64,000 bases of DNA, taken from contig JAAROD010000095.1 of assembly GCA_012274445.1 (NCBI GenBank), forward strand, positions 930,001-994,000. Reading direction: 5' to 3'. How positions within the stretch are numbered: position 1 is the stretch's first letter; the number at the start of each line of letters is the position of its first letter. Below the pieces are notes generated by a model. It made no database searches. It was not told where the DNA came from and worked only from the letters and a program-made list of their open reading frames with translations. The translations under genes and the position numbers were made by a program. Origin of the DNA: Sclerotiophoma versabilis (taxonomy: Eukaryota > Ascomycota > Dothideomycetes > Pleosporales > Didymellaceae). This document shows positions 41,915 to 53,390 of this stretch, piece after piece.

Positions 41915-43294
41915 GACAACATCACTTGGTCAATCTTGCTGATACCGTCTCATCACCCACGATGTGCTCTGAATACTTCCAAGGCATCACTCCTGCGCAG
42001 GTGTTTCGAGTTCGCAACGATTTGGCTTGCCCAGTTCAGAATCCAATGTGACCATTGACTACCGTAAAATACTGTCACCGACAACCCTCACCAGATCTGA
42101 GCGCTCTACCTGTTCGAGTATCAAGGGAGGAGTGCGTTGTATGTCTTGCTGTTCTTGAGCTTCTTCCACTTGTTTGTCTGATTTCTTGTCACACTTTCCA
42201 CTTCTGGTTTACAGCTTTACGACTTGACTTTCTGGCCCATCTCACCACAGACCTTGCTGCGTCATCATGGGGTACGATTTGACCGTATCGCCCGGACGCG
42301 ATACAAAACCTCGATTTGAACAGCTGTCTCGAACGACTTCACTATGTTCTGCTTTTCCCTGGACCTTGAAACCCCTGCGCAGCATAGCGGTTGGCGTTTG
42401 GCTTTTGGACGCTTTTGATACGCACAGCGAGATTGATAACTTTGACAAGCTCGATCTTATGCGTCTTTCCTAATGATATTGGCTCACAGGAGGCCGCTGT
42501 GTTTTATCCAGCACAATCGGTAATTGCAAAGGCCGGTCTGCTCTTCTGAATTTGGGTTATGGCGTACACACAGTTCGTCAACGGCGTTTCCTAGTTAAGT
42601 ATATGACGAAAATGGAAAAGTGCTCTCGCTTTTACACATCCACGCAGTAGTACTATGAAATTTTACTGACCTCAAGCTTTAGTGCACAATCTTTTCGCGC
42701 ACTGTTTTCCGTATCTGCGTCAAGGAAAAATATGATCGGGTGATCGGGTTCTTATATCAGGCAACCAGCTGCAGTGCGAAGATTCGGTGTCACCGCTTGA
42801 TTGCTGACCTCAGAAACTCAAAATGGTCGTAGCGTGCATTGCTTGAGACCTGGGATTGCATTCGCAGCACTGTTATCAGCGAGTCTGAATAGCGTTATTC
42901 TACTTCGATATAGGTCTTCGACCATGCCGGCGCCGTGCTATGAGGATCTTTCCTCGGGCACATCTTCCTTTACACTGTGTGATACAACACCGCGTCTCCC
43001 AACTCATCATCTTTGACCACCACTTCCATTATTTACTCCAAAAACACTGCGACATCCGACACAATTACCTTACACTCTACGGTAGTGTGTAGATTCACGA
43101 TCACCCACGTAAGGTCCGAGTTCTGCCGCTTATGCATCGTTCCCGGATGGGCCAGGGTACAAAAACGGCTGCCTGATGACCGTTGTCAGCTCAAACACTA
43201 TTCAAGATCTATACATATTAGCGCAGTGTAACAAAACATAGCACGATTTCTTCTCCCACTCATTCTTTTCTATTTTGTGTCCAGCGCGCTCCTC
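41915..43294. other. Intergenic interval, P450 promoter
   Basis: About 1.4 kb with only short open frames of up to 75 codons and no domain. It holds the 3' flank of the unknown gene and the promoter of the P450 gene. The last 200 bp before the P450 start are AT- and pyrimidine-rich, without an obvious TATA box. Confidence 0.5.
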
Positions 43295-44873
43295 ATGGCT
43301 ATTTTCACCCTCATCAATGTCGCTATAACCCTTCTAAGCATCTACGTCGCGCGCCGAATCTACTGGGAAGCAACAACTGGCTCCCGCCTGCGAGACTTTG
43401 CTAAAAAACATGGCTGCCTCCCTGCAAAGATGCGCCAAACGCCTTTCACCCTCGGCGCAGCATTCTGGTGGGGTCAGATCAAAGCAATCAAGGAACACCG
43501 TCTGCTTCCTTTTATGGCGCACGCTTTCAGAGAAATAGACAGACACACTCGACACCACTTCGTCCTGGGCACGGATTTCTTCACCACCGACAATCCCGAG
43601 AATGTCAAGGCGGTGCTGGCAACTAACTTCGCGGCATGGAGTCTCGGCCGCGAACGCATTGATGAGATGTCGAGCTACCTTGGGTATGGGATCTTTGTCA
43701 ACGAGGGACAAGCGTGGAAGCATTCGAGAGAGATGCTGAGACCTTGTTTTGAAAAGAGTCTGGTTGCGGATGTAGAGTTGCTTGAGCGGCACGCGCAGAG
43801 GCTGTTTGATATCGTGCCGAAGGATGGTGAGACGGTGGATTTGCAGCCCCTACTGCATGATTTGAGTATGGATATTGCGACGGAGCTATTGTTTGGGAGG
43901 AGCACGGATGCGTTGGGGAGGAACGGGGATGAGAGTGAGGTCAAAAAGTTCTGTGATGCGTTTGACTACGCCTCCAACCCTTTCGAGCGGGAGGCATTCA
44001 AGAAATGGGGAGCTATCATGTTGTTCCTGCCCGACAGGTTCAACACGGCCAAGCAGAAACACGTCCAGGTTATGCAGGGTACTGCTGTCTTCTACTATAC
44101 TTCCAAGCTGTCACTGACTCTCGCCAGCCTTCGTCGACCGCATCATCGATGACCATGTCGGGCAGTCAAAAGCCTCAGGCGTCGAAAAACACCGCTACAA
44201 CTTCCTCTCAGCCCTCTTCGAAGCCACAGATAACCGCACGACAATCCGCAGCGAGCTCCTCAACATCCTACTCGCGGGACGCGATACCGTGGCTTCTCTT
44301 CTGTCCAACATCCTTTGGGAACTCCCACGGCACCCAACCGTCCTTTCGCAGCTCACTGATGAAATCTCAAACACCGTCGGGACCGAGCCGCCCACCTACG
44401 ACCAGCTGAAAGCTATGAAGTACCTCCGCGCCGTCGTCAATGAGAGCCAGCGGTTGTATCCTATTGTCCCGATTAACAGTCGCGAGGCCCTTGTTGACAC
44501 CCTCCTGCCGCACGGGGGAGGTGAGGATGAGAAGAGCCCTGTGCTGGTACCCAAGGGGAGCTATGTCGCGTGGAACATGTACAGTATGCAGCGACGTGAA
44601 GATCTCTTCGGGGCCGATGCAGATGAGTTTCGGCCGGAGAGATGGTTGGACCTGGGATTTAGGCCTGGGTGGGCGTTTGTGCCGTTTTCGGGGGGCCCGA
44701 GAGTGTGCATTGGGCAGAATTTTGCGCTGACAGAGACGATGTATGTAGTCGTACGGTTTGTGCAAGAGTTTGAACTGCAGAGAAGGGATTGGGAGGAGTG
44801 GAGGGAGAAGTTTAGCATTACTTGCACCGGGCTGGGTGGGTGTAAGGTTGGGTTGACGCCCAGGGTGAAGTGA
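43295..44873 (+). CDS. Cytochrome P450, CYP52-like (alkane/fatty acid hydroxylase)
   Basis: Two exons (43295-44078 and 44128-44873) encode 509 residues. The intron 44079-44127 splits a Gly/Ala codon with GT-AG ends. The start was chosen at the first ATG, giving an N-terminal membrane anchor (AIFTLINVAITLLSIYV). Motifs include the I-helix LLAGRDTVAS, ExxR in NESQRLYPIVPINSREA, RPERW, and the heme-binding loop FSGGPRVCIGQ with the ligand Cys at about 455. NPENVKAVLATNF and GIFVNEGQAWKHSREMLRPCF are strongly CYP52-like. CYP52 enzymes are ER-bound omega-hydroxylases of n-alkanes and fatty acids. They need NADPH-P450 reductase and are often induced by lipids. The exact substrate is not shown. Confidence 0.94.
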
Positions 44874-44981
44874 GACGGCCTTGCAAGGCAGCGACGGAAG
44901 GTCATTTATTCAAGCAGGTTGTTGTGGGGCTTGTGTATATATCTGCATCTCTCCCAAGTGAGCACCGTAGATAAGGCGACT

Positions 44982-46484
44982 CTACTCATCCACGTTCGAT
45001 CGGGCAACCCTCGCAGCCCTCCTCAATCCGCTCCCAGGTTGTACGTGCCCCTTGAACATGCCTTCCCTATCGCTCTCGATCCCCATCCGAGCCTTCTCAA
45101 ACGCCTGCTCGACTTTCTCAATACCTTCATTCTGCCCCCACATCCCAAGCGCACGCTCAAAGGCTCCAGCCGCGAAGAGATATTCACCGAGCGAAGTGTG
45201 CACGACACCCAACGCATACCACGTCTGCGCCCTCTCCAGCTCCTCAAACCACGACTGTTTGTTCGGCGGAATAAGTTCGACCGGCAGGCTCAAGTACCAC
45301 GGGTTTTCTGACGGAGACGGAGAGTCCGTGGCCAGACTCAGTGCCTTGCTGATGCTCTTCTCAGCAAGCAGGAGGTCTCGCGCTGCCTGTTTCCGCTGTT
45401 TCGCAGGCACATCATCAGAGCTGAGCCAGTCTTTGTGCGTATCGAGGGCGCGGTGTTGCAAGGACAGCGCGATGCCTAGCCCGAGCTCTACGCGCCATCG
45501 CAGGCGTTGGACGGCCTTGAATGTTTCTTCAGCGTGGGATGGGCCGTGGATTGCCTCTGCGGAAGTGAGGAAGCCGTAGGTTAGTGCTACGATGACGGCT
45601 TGCGCGTATTCGACACTTAGTGCATAGTCCGCAACACCGTTCTCGGTCGTCTCGCGCGCGGCGTCGCTTAGATCGGCCAGCTCGGTGATGGTGTCAAGCC
45701 AATGCTGTGTATCGAATGCCTTGCTCGTCATGCTCGCGCCAAGTCCGGTCGTGTAGTGAGGCAGCGTATGCTGCGTGTCGATAGTAACGGATGAGAATCC
45801 CTTGAGCACGCGGAAGGGCTCGAGGAGGTCGCCTTGCAGACGCGAGGTTGGGAATGAGTAGCTGTTGAGAACGCAGAGGTGGACATGTCGTGTGCTGCCC
45901 CATGATTTTGTGACTTCGCCGGCTTCACGGAGGAAGTTGATCAGGCGGGGGAGGTACTGTGCTGGGAACATGACTTCTGCTCGCTTCTTGTCGCTTTCCT
46001 TTTCGACGAGAGATATGTCGAGGGCATGGTGCGCGCTGCACCTAAGTGCCGAGGGGGATGATGCAGCGAAGAGGATACCGGAGTCTACAAGCATTGTTTT
46101 CGCATGGCGCGCGTCCGGCGTGAAGATGCTGAGGCGCACGAAGAGATTTGATGAGTAGAAGAAATGCAGGGCTTCGGCGCTGATGAGCTTGTTTACGTAG
46201 AACAAGCCTGTCTCTACAGGAAACGGAGGCCTTGATGCTTTGAACCTCAACAGTCCCGCATTGTCGAGGGAGTGTGTGTATGATATATTAGACAACCCAT
46301 TGTTGACGAGCTCAGTGTCCAGTGCATATTTATAGATGGTGTTACGGATTGAGGGAGGTAAAGAAGTGAGGCCAATTGCTGTCTTTAATTGAGAGGCATC
46401 AGGTCGGGGGCTTGAGGGCTTTGTAGAGGGTGGCGTCTCGACACTGGCCTCCATCGAGTCTCTTTTGCGCAGTACGGAAGTCAT
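44982..46484 (-). CDS. F-box-like protein with helical repeat C-terminus, unknown function
   Basis: Single-exon frame. An ATG 57 bp upstream (46541) is also in frame, but the one at 46484 (MTSVLRKRDSMEASV) has A at -3 and precedes the conserved part, giving 500 residues. LTSLPPSIRNTIYKYALDTE resembles the F-box-like opening of a large dothideomycete family. The middle has beta-rich segments (ARHAKTMLVDSGILF, HVHLCVLNSYSF). The C-terminal third has TPR-like helices, including SWFEELERAQTWYALGVVHTSLGEYLFAAGAFERAL. Role unknown; such proteins may be SCF adaptors. It is convergent with the P450 gene, 108 bp apart. Confidence 0.75.
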   Translation of the reverse strand: MTSVLRKRDSMEASVETPPSTKPSSPRPDASQLKTAIGLTSLPPSIRNTIYKYALDTELVNNGLSNISYTHSLDNAGLLRFKASRPPFPVETGLFYVNKLISAEALHFFYSSNLFVRLSIFTPDARHAKTMLVDSGILFAASSPSALRCSAHHALDISLVEKESDKKRAEVMFPAQYLPRLINFLREAGEVTKSWGSTRHVHLCVLNSYSFPTSRLQGDLLEPFRVLKGFSSVTIDTQHTLPHYTTGLGASMTSKAFDTQHWLDTITELADLSDAARETTENGVADYALSVEYAQAVIVALTYGFLTSAEAIHGPSHAEETFKAVQRLRWRVELGLGIALSLQHRALDTHKDWLSSDDVPAKQRKQAARDLLLAEKSISKALSLATDSPSPSENPWYLSLPVELIPPNKQSWFEELERAQTWYALGVVHTSLGEYLFAAGAFERALGMWGQNEGIEKVEQAFEKARMGIESDREGMFKGHVQPGSGLRRAARVARSNVDE

Positions 46485-46972
46485 AATGAAAGCGTAGTGA
46501 AAACTACGCAATGTCAATGATAGGCTCTCATAGGGGGTCATCCAACAAATGTACCTCAGGTATCGTCGTTTTATGATAGAGTTGTTGCCGTGCTGTTCGT
46601 GGTCAATTATGTCGGATCAATGGTGTGAATTGAGTCGAATGAAGAGCTGCTGGTCAATCCGAAAGAGCGCTGCCCTGCACACAAGCACATGTGAACGCCC
46701 ATCGCGGGTTTTATAGCTCCCGTTGCGGGGGATGCGCGTATGCTAAGGGATACGGGCATTGAGTGCGGGGAGAGCAAGGATGAGGTGGGGGACGGCAACA
46801 CCGGATCCGCAATCCCGACGACGAGATCCTAAAGCTGCAGCGCGCTGTCTAGAATAAGTTGCATTCGTATACATTCGTGTCTACTACATGCGGAGAAAGT
46901 CTTCTTAGTTGAAAGTCCTCCAATCGGTCGTAAAGTCATATCCGCAGGCTGTATTCAGCCTCATTTCGCCTC
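46485..46972. other. Intergenic interval, no gene seen
   Basis: This 488-bp space holds the promoter of the F-box-like gene and the 3' flank of the PMI gene. No open frame with support. Confidence 0.5.
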
Positions 46973-48292
46973 TTACTCCGCGTGGGCCGTAAAAGCCTTC
47001 AGTTTCTTCGTTGCTGAGAACTCCAGCTCAGTACCTTGTCCGACGAAGAAGATGTAGCCTGCGCTCAGCTTGTGCTCCTTGCCGTCTGCCTTCAGCGTAC
47101 CCTCGCCCTCGGTCAGGATCATGATGCTGGGGCCTTCGATCGCGCGGATTGTGTCGCTTTCGCCGGCTTCCAAAGTGGTCATCAACATGTTGAACTCGCT
47201 CATTGGTGGTGCGTAGATCTGGGTCTTGCCGTTCTTGCTGCCGTCGAACTTGCGTGGCTTGAGGATCGCCTCGCTTGTGTCGTGCGGGTTGAATGTCAAG
47301 CAGCCAACGAAAGTGTCAACGTTGTTGCGGTCAGCGCGCGGACAGAAGCCAGTGTTGAGGACATTGTCGGACCGAGCCATACATTCAATGATGTCTCCGG
47401 AAAGATACGCGTGAATACCGTCCGCAGGAATGTAGATGCTATCGCCCTCGTTGAGCTGCAAGTAATTCATCGTGATGAGCGCGACAAGAGTACCGTTGTC
47501 CTCGACATCGTACTGCTTTGACAGTCGGGGAATGAGCTCGGGGATGTAGGTCTGCTTGCCAAACTTCTCTTTGGGTAGCCTCAGGAGGGCTTCATTTGTC
47601 TCGCGCACGTCGTCCTCAGATGCCTTGAGCAATGTCTCAACTACGTGCTTCAGGGTCTGGTCGTCGAAATCGGGCTTCTTGATCTTGGGGAGGAACTTCT
47701 GAAGAGGCTCAAGCTCCATCAACTTCTGGATGTCCTCGAGTGGCTTGAAGCCAACAAAGGCCTCGAAAGGCCCAAGGGCCAGGGCGATCTCAGGCTTGTG
47801 GTTTGAGTCGGTGAACTGATCGGGGTCCTTCTCGTGGAGCTTCGCGGCGAGATCCTTGTTCTGAGGGCGTGGTTAGCTGTAGTGATTTCATCATGGAAGT
47901 AGACGTACTGGGTGCAGCTGCAGGGGGAGAGCCTTTGCTATCGACAGAACCTTGGGGAGGTATGGCAGGTTTGTGTGGCCGAACTTCTTGATAACCTTCC
48001 GACCAATAAGCTCTTCAGAGTGCTTGTCGAGCACATCCTGAAGATCCTCGTCGGTCTCGAGGACTTTGGAGGGTAATGTTGGGTAAGTGCCCATCCACCT
48101 GGCCTTGTCAGAGTCAGACAGTCGCATGCTGCACTTCCAGACTTACATCTCAGCATAAGCTTTGCTCTCATCGAGCTTAAAGCCATTGCCTGGTGTCTTC
48201 TCGCATAATGTTGCAGAGAGAGATTCGCGACCTTGCTTTCCCCATGGGTATTGGTTGCAGTCACACCTCAATTGGAGAACCTTGTTGACCAT
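46973..48292 (-). CDS. PMI40: Mannose-6-phosphate isomerase, type I
   Basis: Three exons (48147-48292, 47909-48098, 46973-47860) encode 407 residues; introns 48099-48146 and 47861-47908 are both 48 bp. The enzyme interconverts fructose-6-phosphate and mannose-6-phosphate in the cytosol, the entry to GDP-mannose for glycans and cell-wall mannan. The zinc site is visible: Gln109 and His111 in ALPLQLHPNKDLA, Glu136 in NHKPEIALAL, and His near 262 in YIPADGIHAYLSGDIIECMA, the family signature. The N-terminus shows the typical CDCNQYPWGKQGRES. Length agrees with the 400-440 residues of fungal orthologues. No oddities. Confidence 0.98.
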
Positions 48293-49186
48293 TGTGATGT
48301 TTGCAGTGGCTCAGAATTAGGAATTGGGTATTAGAAACGAAGTTTTGATATCGGATTTGCCGTAGAGAGCAATGAAGGGCGGCGCTCATATATGCAATCC
48401 ATCAAGGGCTCATGGTGACAATGCGGCGACGTCATAGCGGACCCATGCTATTTCTAAGCTGCGAAGGAGCTACGTCGCGACCACGACAGGAAGAGTGACG
48501 TTGAAGTGAAGATTCTGAAAGATTGTGAGCCGGCTATCCGCCGAGGACCTGTGGACCATTTGGTGATCTCCCGCCAGCCCTATGTCTTGAAAAGAGAAGG
48601 TGTATCTCCAGTCTTGGCAACTTCCAATGGGCTTTACAAGGCTGACGGTGCTGACAGAGCGGGAGTCACCACCCAAGCGTGGTGCATTCACATGGGTCGA
48701 GAGGTACACAGTAGGGCTGAAAAGAATATTGTTCACGTGTTAGTGTCGCCGGAGATGCTAGAAGGGCCCACAGAAAGGTTTGGAGCAGAGAGGGTAAGCT
48801 TTTGAGTCCATAGAGCGCAAAGGACTCTCAAAATTGAGCAATCCTATGTAAAGGTTCGAGGGGGAGGTCGAAGGAGCGCACCCAAATATATATCCAGGTA
48901 CTGTCAGCGCGCGAGTACCGTACTGAACGGGCGCTAGGAACGCCCTCGGGCTTCGAAGCAAGGGTCTTTGCCAAGTCTCCGCAATCGCGTGTATAATTTG
49001 TCCCTATTCAGCGACACATGTCATTTAGGCGGCTCTGAGACAATTGATCGCTGCTTCTCCACGTTGGTCTGCTGAACCTCAGACATGGTTCCTTAGCCTC
49101 GTCCACAATTTACTTCGATTCCAACTGCGGCCTTCGTTCGACACCCCGGCTGTCCACACCTGGCCTCCTGGCCCCACACCTTCACC
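48293..49186. promoter_or_regulatory. Shared intergenic region, PMI40 / MNN10-like gene
   Basis: 894 bp between divergent start codons; it therefore holds both promoters. A 100-codon open frame at 48506-48805 has no domain and no splice support. Both flanking genes serve mannose metabolism, so co-regulation is possible but not shown. Confidence 0.45.
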
Positions 49187-50293
49187 ATGCACTTCGCCAT
49201 GCCTCCGCGCAAGACTTCGCGGCCACCGCCCTACGCCGCGCGCAACGGCCAGAGCACTTCGTTTGTGCCGCCCGCGTTCAGAAACATGCTGCGAAGCAAG
49301 CCCCGTGTGGTAGTCGGCGCCGTACTGGGCTTCCTCACATTGCTCTGGCTGCTGGGTATAATAGGAGGGAGCTCCCACTCGGCACCTCTGGCCAACATCC
49401 CCAAAGTCGCCATTGGGAGCGGCGCACCTGTTGTCATCGTCACAGTGCTCGACCCCAGTGCGAATCCGGCGTGGGTGCAGAAGATCAAGGCGAACAGGGA
49501 GGAATATGCTAAGAAGCACGGTACGCTCCAGTGCACCACAAGGCCGAGCTGAAAGTATACTGATAGCTGTAGGATATCTGACGCACTTCCCCACACCCTC
49601 CCAATACCCCCTCAACAACGCGCCCAAAACCTGGGCCCGCGTCCCCGCGCTCCGCCACGCAATGACCCTGCACCCCGGGTCGACCTTCTTCTGGTACCTC
49701 GACTCGACCGCGCTCATCATGTCGCCAGACATCAACCTCGAAGCACACCTCCTCCGCCCTGCGGTGATTGAGAAACACATGATCACCAACGCGCCAGTCG
49801 TCCCACCGGACAGCGTAATCAAGACGTTCAGCAATCTAAAGGGCGACCGGATAGATTTTGTAATTTCGCAGGACAAGGAGGGGCTAGCACCGACTTCATT
49901 TGTGGTCAGGAACGGAGAGTGGGCCAAGTACTTCCTGGATGCGTGGTTCGACCCCATCTACCGGAGCTACAACTTCCAGAAGGCAGAGAGCCATGCCCTG
50001 GAGCATATTGTGCAGTACGTATCTCTGCGAGTGAGCAGCTGCAGTTTCTAGTTATATGAGCGTCTCGGCTAACAAGGTCTAGATGGCACGGCACGATCCT
50101 CGCCAAGCTCGCCATGGTCCCGCAATCGCTGCTCAACGCCTACGTCTCGGGTCCCAGCGCGGAGAACGGACAGTACAAGGAGGGTGACCTGGTGGCCAAC
50201 TTCCCCGGGTGCGACAAGGACGAGCACGACTGCGCCAAGGAACAGCAGCCGTTCTTCGAGGTCCTGGAGAGGAAGAAGCAGGGTTACAACTAG
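49187..50293 (+). CDS. Mnn10/Mnn11-type alpha-1,6-mannosyltransferase (GT34)
   Basis: Three exons (49187-49520, 49573-50014, 50083-50293) give 328 residues. It is a type II Golgi protein: a short basic cytoplasmic tail, then a membrane anchor (VVVGAVLGFLTLLWLLGIIG), then the lumenal catalytic domain. Family segments are APVVIVTVLDPSANPAWVQK, REEYAKKHGY, KTWARVPALRHAM, FFWYLDSTALIM, then NFQKAESHALEHIVQWHGTI and LNAYVSGP. The expected acidic DxD-like site is read here as YLDSTALIM. The enzyme is a subunit of the M-Pol II complex that extends N-glycan mannan. The protein is shorter than yeast Mnn10 (393) but close to filamentous orthologues. An alternative ATG lies 12 bp downstream. Confidence 0.9.
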
Positions 50294-50354
50294 CGGGCGG
50301 AGTGGGGGAGCGAGGACAGCAAAGCTAGAGTGTGAGGGAAGTAAAGAATGCTCA

Positions 50355-50373
50355 GGGGGGGGGGGGGGGGGGG
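50355..50373. repeat. Homopolymer G19
   Basis: Nineteen consecutive G, 61 bp after the MNN10-like stop codon and likely inside its 3' UTR. Length is unlikely to be exact given sequencing difficulty with such tracts. Confidence 0.85.
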
Positions 50374-50542
50374 TAGCATGGAGGGAACATTGGATAGGAC
50401 ACTGGGGGTACAGAGGTTTGAGGCATGGCGTACGGCGTTTGCATACACTGTACGATGGCACGAGGTTCTGGACTGGGCATATGGAGTAGAAGAAGTACGT
50501 GTACAATTGTTGAGACAGAGCTAAATCTATACCAAGTTTTCT

Positions 50543-50592
50543 CTCCTATCCTGTCCTATCCTATCCTGTCATGTCTTGTGTTGTCCTGTCCT
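50543..50592. repeat. Imperfect TCCTA/TCCTG pentamer array
   Basis: About ten decayed units of a pentamer, TCCTA or TCCTG with some substitutions, between two convergent genes. A simple-sequence array without further meaning seen. Confidence 0.7.
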
Positions 50593-50678
50593 CTCGCTAT
50601 GCTAGCAGAACACCCTGCACTGCCACTTCAATATCGTACAAACCATCAGCGCGTCATTCCAAGCCACAGGCAGCTAAG

Positions 50679-52958
50679 CTACTCTTTGCCGGCGGGCGTT
50701 CGCTGTCGCTTGACAGACTTCATGCTCCTGCGTGGCCTGGTGATCCTCTCGCGACTGCTCACGGTCTTCGGTCCCATGACTGTGCTCGCACACATGGGCC
50801 TCCTGGCCCCCACGAACTTGCCCAGAGGACTAAACACTTCAATCTCAGGGTAGCTCTCTTCCCACTCGGCCATCTCATCGCCCTCGGGCTCCGTCCTTCT
50901 CTCCGCATCCTTGGCAAATTCCCTGCTCAGCGCATCATCGACGTCGTCACCTGCAGCTTCGGCAGCAGCCATGGCAGAGAACTTGCGGTCTTTGTACTCT
51001 TTCTCTTCGCGCATTCGCCTCTCCCTGTCGTGCTTTGCGTGGTTGGGGTCTTTCTTCTGCATCCCCACGGGCCGCCAGCCCTGCGGCCGTCGTGTCTGAC
51101 ACGAGATCTCGACCCATCCCACGCCCTCGAGCAGGATGTCGGTGCTCCAGATGCGGAAGGGGAGGTTCTCGGCCTTCATCTTGCCGGCGACGGTGCTCGT
51201 CAGCGGGCCGGCAAGTTTCTTGGTGACGTCCCATTTCAGAGCAAAGCGGCCGGCGCTGTTCATCTGCGAGCCGACTTCGGGAGCCAGGATGGGCGGGACT
51301 TGGAGCTGGCGGTCCGAGGTTTGCGTTTGGTAGGCCTGTGCTTTCTCGGTGCGCGTTACGTGCGCGTGGATGGGCACGAAGGGGTGCACGAGGAAGATCA
51401 GGTCCTCTGTGACGGGCGTGATTCTGATCAGCCCGCCACCGAGAATCAGAGACTGTCCGGGCTTGAGCGAGAGGCGCTCTGCGTTGAGGCGCGAGGTCAT
51501 TATGAGGTCCTGCTGGTGTGACGGCTGCACGAAGGTCTCTAGGCCTGGTGAGGTGCGTGCAAGGCCGGGGAGGTCGACGAGTTCGCCACGGTTTTTGCCA
51601 AAGGGGATGCGGATGGGGGAGGCTGTTGTGCCAGGGAGGGAGGAGGCGATGGGAAGCACAGGGTAAGGTGTGTATGGCTGGGGTGGCGGGAGCAGTGCAT
51701 CGGGGTCCTCTTCCTCCTCTTCCTCCTCCTCTGGCTCGCGTTCGAGCGCGCGTGGGGGTTGATGGACATGCTGGTTTGGTCGCTTGTTGTGGCGATCGAT
51801 CTCGGCGTCTTCGTCTGCAAGTTGTTTTTGTACCCTGGTCAGGTCGTCGAGCGATGTTGCGGCGTTCAGCATGGCCTCTCGCTCAGCGGCGCTGCGGATC
51901 TTGCGCACGTCTTGGTAGTCTGCGCCCCGGCCTTTGGGGAAGACGGCTTCGAAGAGGTTCGACTTGCCGACGTTGACCTTGCCCACCATCCAGCCTGCGC
52001 CGCCGCGCTCCCAGATGTCCTCTTTGACTTGCTTTGTCCACCAGCCGCGCTTTGCACTGACCAGTCGCACGTTGCCCAGACGTGCTTTGTTGTTTTCCCG
52101 GCCTAGGGCATCCCGGAGGACGTCGGTTATGTAGGGCATGAGAGCGTCGACCTGCTCTTTCTTGGGGGCCAGAAGATCGGCTCTTGTGATGATGAAGCTG
52201 ACTTCTGCGATGCGGTCGTTTGCCACCCATCCCTTGTGTTTCGCGCGACGGTTCTGCGTTCGCAGCTTGGGGATGCGCAGGCACGATTGGAGGTTGGGGA
52301 CGATGGAGAGAGGGAAGTCGGCGGCGTCGACGACGTGGTAGATGTGGTTGCGGCGGTGGGGCGACTCGGAGATGGTCTGCTGGATCGAGGCGACGGTGGG
52401 GTGGTGTATGGGCGTGCCTACGCTGTGGTGGATGAGGTTGTGGCAGCGATCGCACACTGGCGTGGCTGGCTGCAGCGCTTCGGTTGTCGTGGCTGCGTCC
52501 AGCACTCCCAGCTCCTGCAGCAGCTCGGGGTCCGCGTCCCTCAGTGCCTTCGAATAGACAGCGTCCTCTTGCGTGGCCTCCTGGACCCTGCTCGGGTCCC
52601 AGTCCAGAAAGGCTCGCACAGCGCCTCGGTCGACGTGGTAGTAGCCTGCCTCGCGCTTGTCGAACAGCTGCGACGGCGCGCCGCAGCCCGGGCAGGCTCT
52701 TGGCAGCGACCGCTGGTCTGGCTGCGTGCTCCTCGAGGGCGCACTCGGGCGCTGGCTTTCGGTGCTCTCGGCGGGGACGGGCGCTGGGGCGTCCTGGTGC
52801 GCGCGCCCGAAGGCTGAGAAGCGCTGTGCGGGCGGTGCATGGCGGCGGGGCGCGGGCACGGAGGCCCTCAGGAGCGCAGGGCAGAGGAAGGAGGGGAGCG
52901 AGGCCTGCAGCGCATCATGCTTCAGCAGCGTCCCGGCCCGTCGCAGAGCAGGGCGCAT
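50679..52958 (-). CDS. GEP3: Gep3/Mtg3-like mitochondrial GTPase, circularly permuted (YqeH family)
   Basis: Single-exon frame of 759 residues. An Arg/Ala/Ser-rich N-terminus without acidic residues (MRPALRRAGTLLKHDALQAS) is a probable mitochondrial presequence. A YqeH-type zinc finger follows: CPGCG near residue 89 and CDRCHN near 170. The GTPase motifs are in permuted order: G4-like ITRADLL, G5-like SAKRGW, then the P-loop GWMVGKVNVGKSNLFEAVFP, and G3 LVDLPG further on. An acidic, Pro-rich insert interrupts the domain near residues 400-420. Gep3 acts in assembly of the mitochondrial small ribosomal subunit and shows genetic interaction with prohibitins. It is divergent from aspartate aminotransferase, also mitochondrial. 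Confidence 0.94.
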   Translation of the reverse strand: MRPALRRAGTLLKHDALQASLPSFLCPALLRASVPAPRRHAPPAQRFSAFGRAHQDAPAPVPAESTESQRPSAPSRSTQPDQRSLPRACPGCGAPSQLFDKREAGYYHVDRGAVRAFLDWDPSRVQEATQEDAVYSKALRDADPELLQELGVLDAATTTEALQPATPVCDRCHNLIHHSVGTPIHHPTVASIQQTISESPHRRNHIYHVVDAADFPLSIVPNLQSCLRIPKLRTQNRRAKHKGWVANDRIAEVSFIITRADLLAPKKEQVDALMPYITDVLRDALGRENNKARLGNVRLVSAKRGWWTKQVKEDIWERGGAGWMVGKVNVGKSNLFEAVFPKGRGADYQDVRKIRSAAEREAMLNAATSLDDLTRVQKQLADEDAEIDRHNKRPNQHVHQPPRALEREPEEEEEEEEDPDALLPPPQPYTPYPVLPIASSLPGTTASPIRIPFGKNRGELVDLPGLARTSPGLETFVQPSHQQDLIMTSRLNAERLSLKPGQSLILGGGLIRITPVTEDLIFLVHPFVPIHAHVTRTEKAQAYQTQTSDRQLQVPPILAPEVGSQMNSAGRFALKWDVTKKLAGPLTSTVAGKMKAENLPFRIWSTDILLEGVGWVEISCQTRRPQGWRPVGMQKKDPNHAKHDRERRMREEKEYKDRKFSAMAAAEAAGDDVDDALSREFAKDAERRTEPEGDEMAEWEESYPEIEVFSPLGKFVGARRPMCASTVMGPKTVSSRERITRPRRSMKSVKRQRTPAGKE

Positions 52959-53390
52959 ACTGAGGAGCGGGCTTCCTGCTGCGGCAACAGTCTCCGACGT
53001 CTGCGGCGGGCGTGTGTGTTTCCTGCTGAGTCATGCAGCCCCCTTCGAACTGCGGTGCGCCGGTGTGGGTGGCGGCTGTCACGTCGCGGGTTTGGTTGTC
53101 GTGCACAGCAACACGCAGCGCGGCCACTCGCGCCCGCGTCGCATCCCAGAAAATTATCGCTGCCGTCGGGCCCGAGGCAGGGATGCGGGAGCTCAGGCAA
53201 GCTTCGGCCAATCGCTGCGCAGCGCTGTCGGCCACGGCCTGCCTCCGATGTAGCTTTCAATTCCGCAAAACTACCCCAGACTCTCAGACCACCGCAACGC
53301 CCCGTCACAGCTTCGCATCGGGCTCCGTCTCCATTGCTCCTTCCTTCTCCATTGACTTGCCGTCCTCCATCACACCCCCCCACCGCCATC
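52959..53390. promoter_or_regulatory. Shared promoter region, GEP3 / mitochondrial AAT
   Basis: 432 bp between divergent start codons of two nuclear genes for mitochondrial proteins. Pyrimidine-rich (TCCTTCTCC, CCCCCCACC) just before the AAT start. No TATA box seen. Confidence 0.5.

Noticed and set aside
47036..47521. 161-codon plus-strand frame
   Set aside because: Shadow of the mannose-6-phosphate isomerase exon on the other strand.
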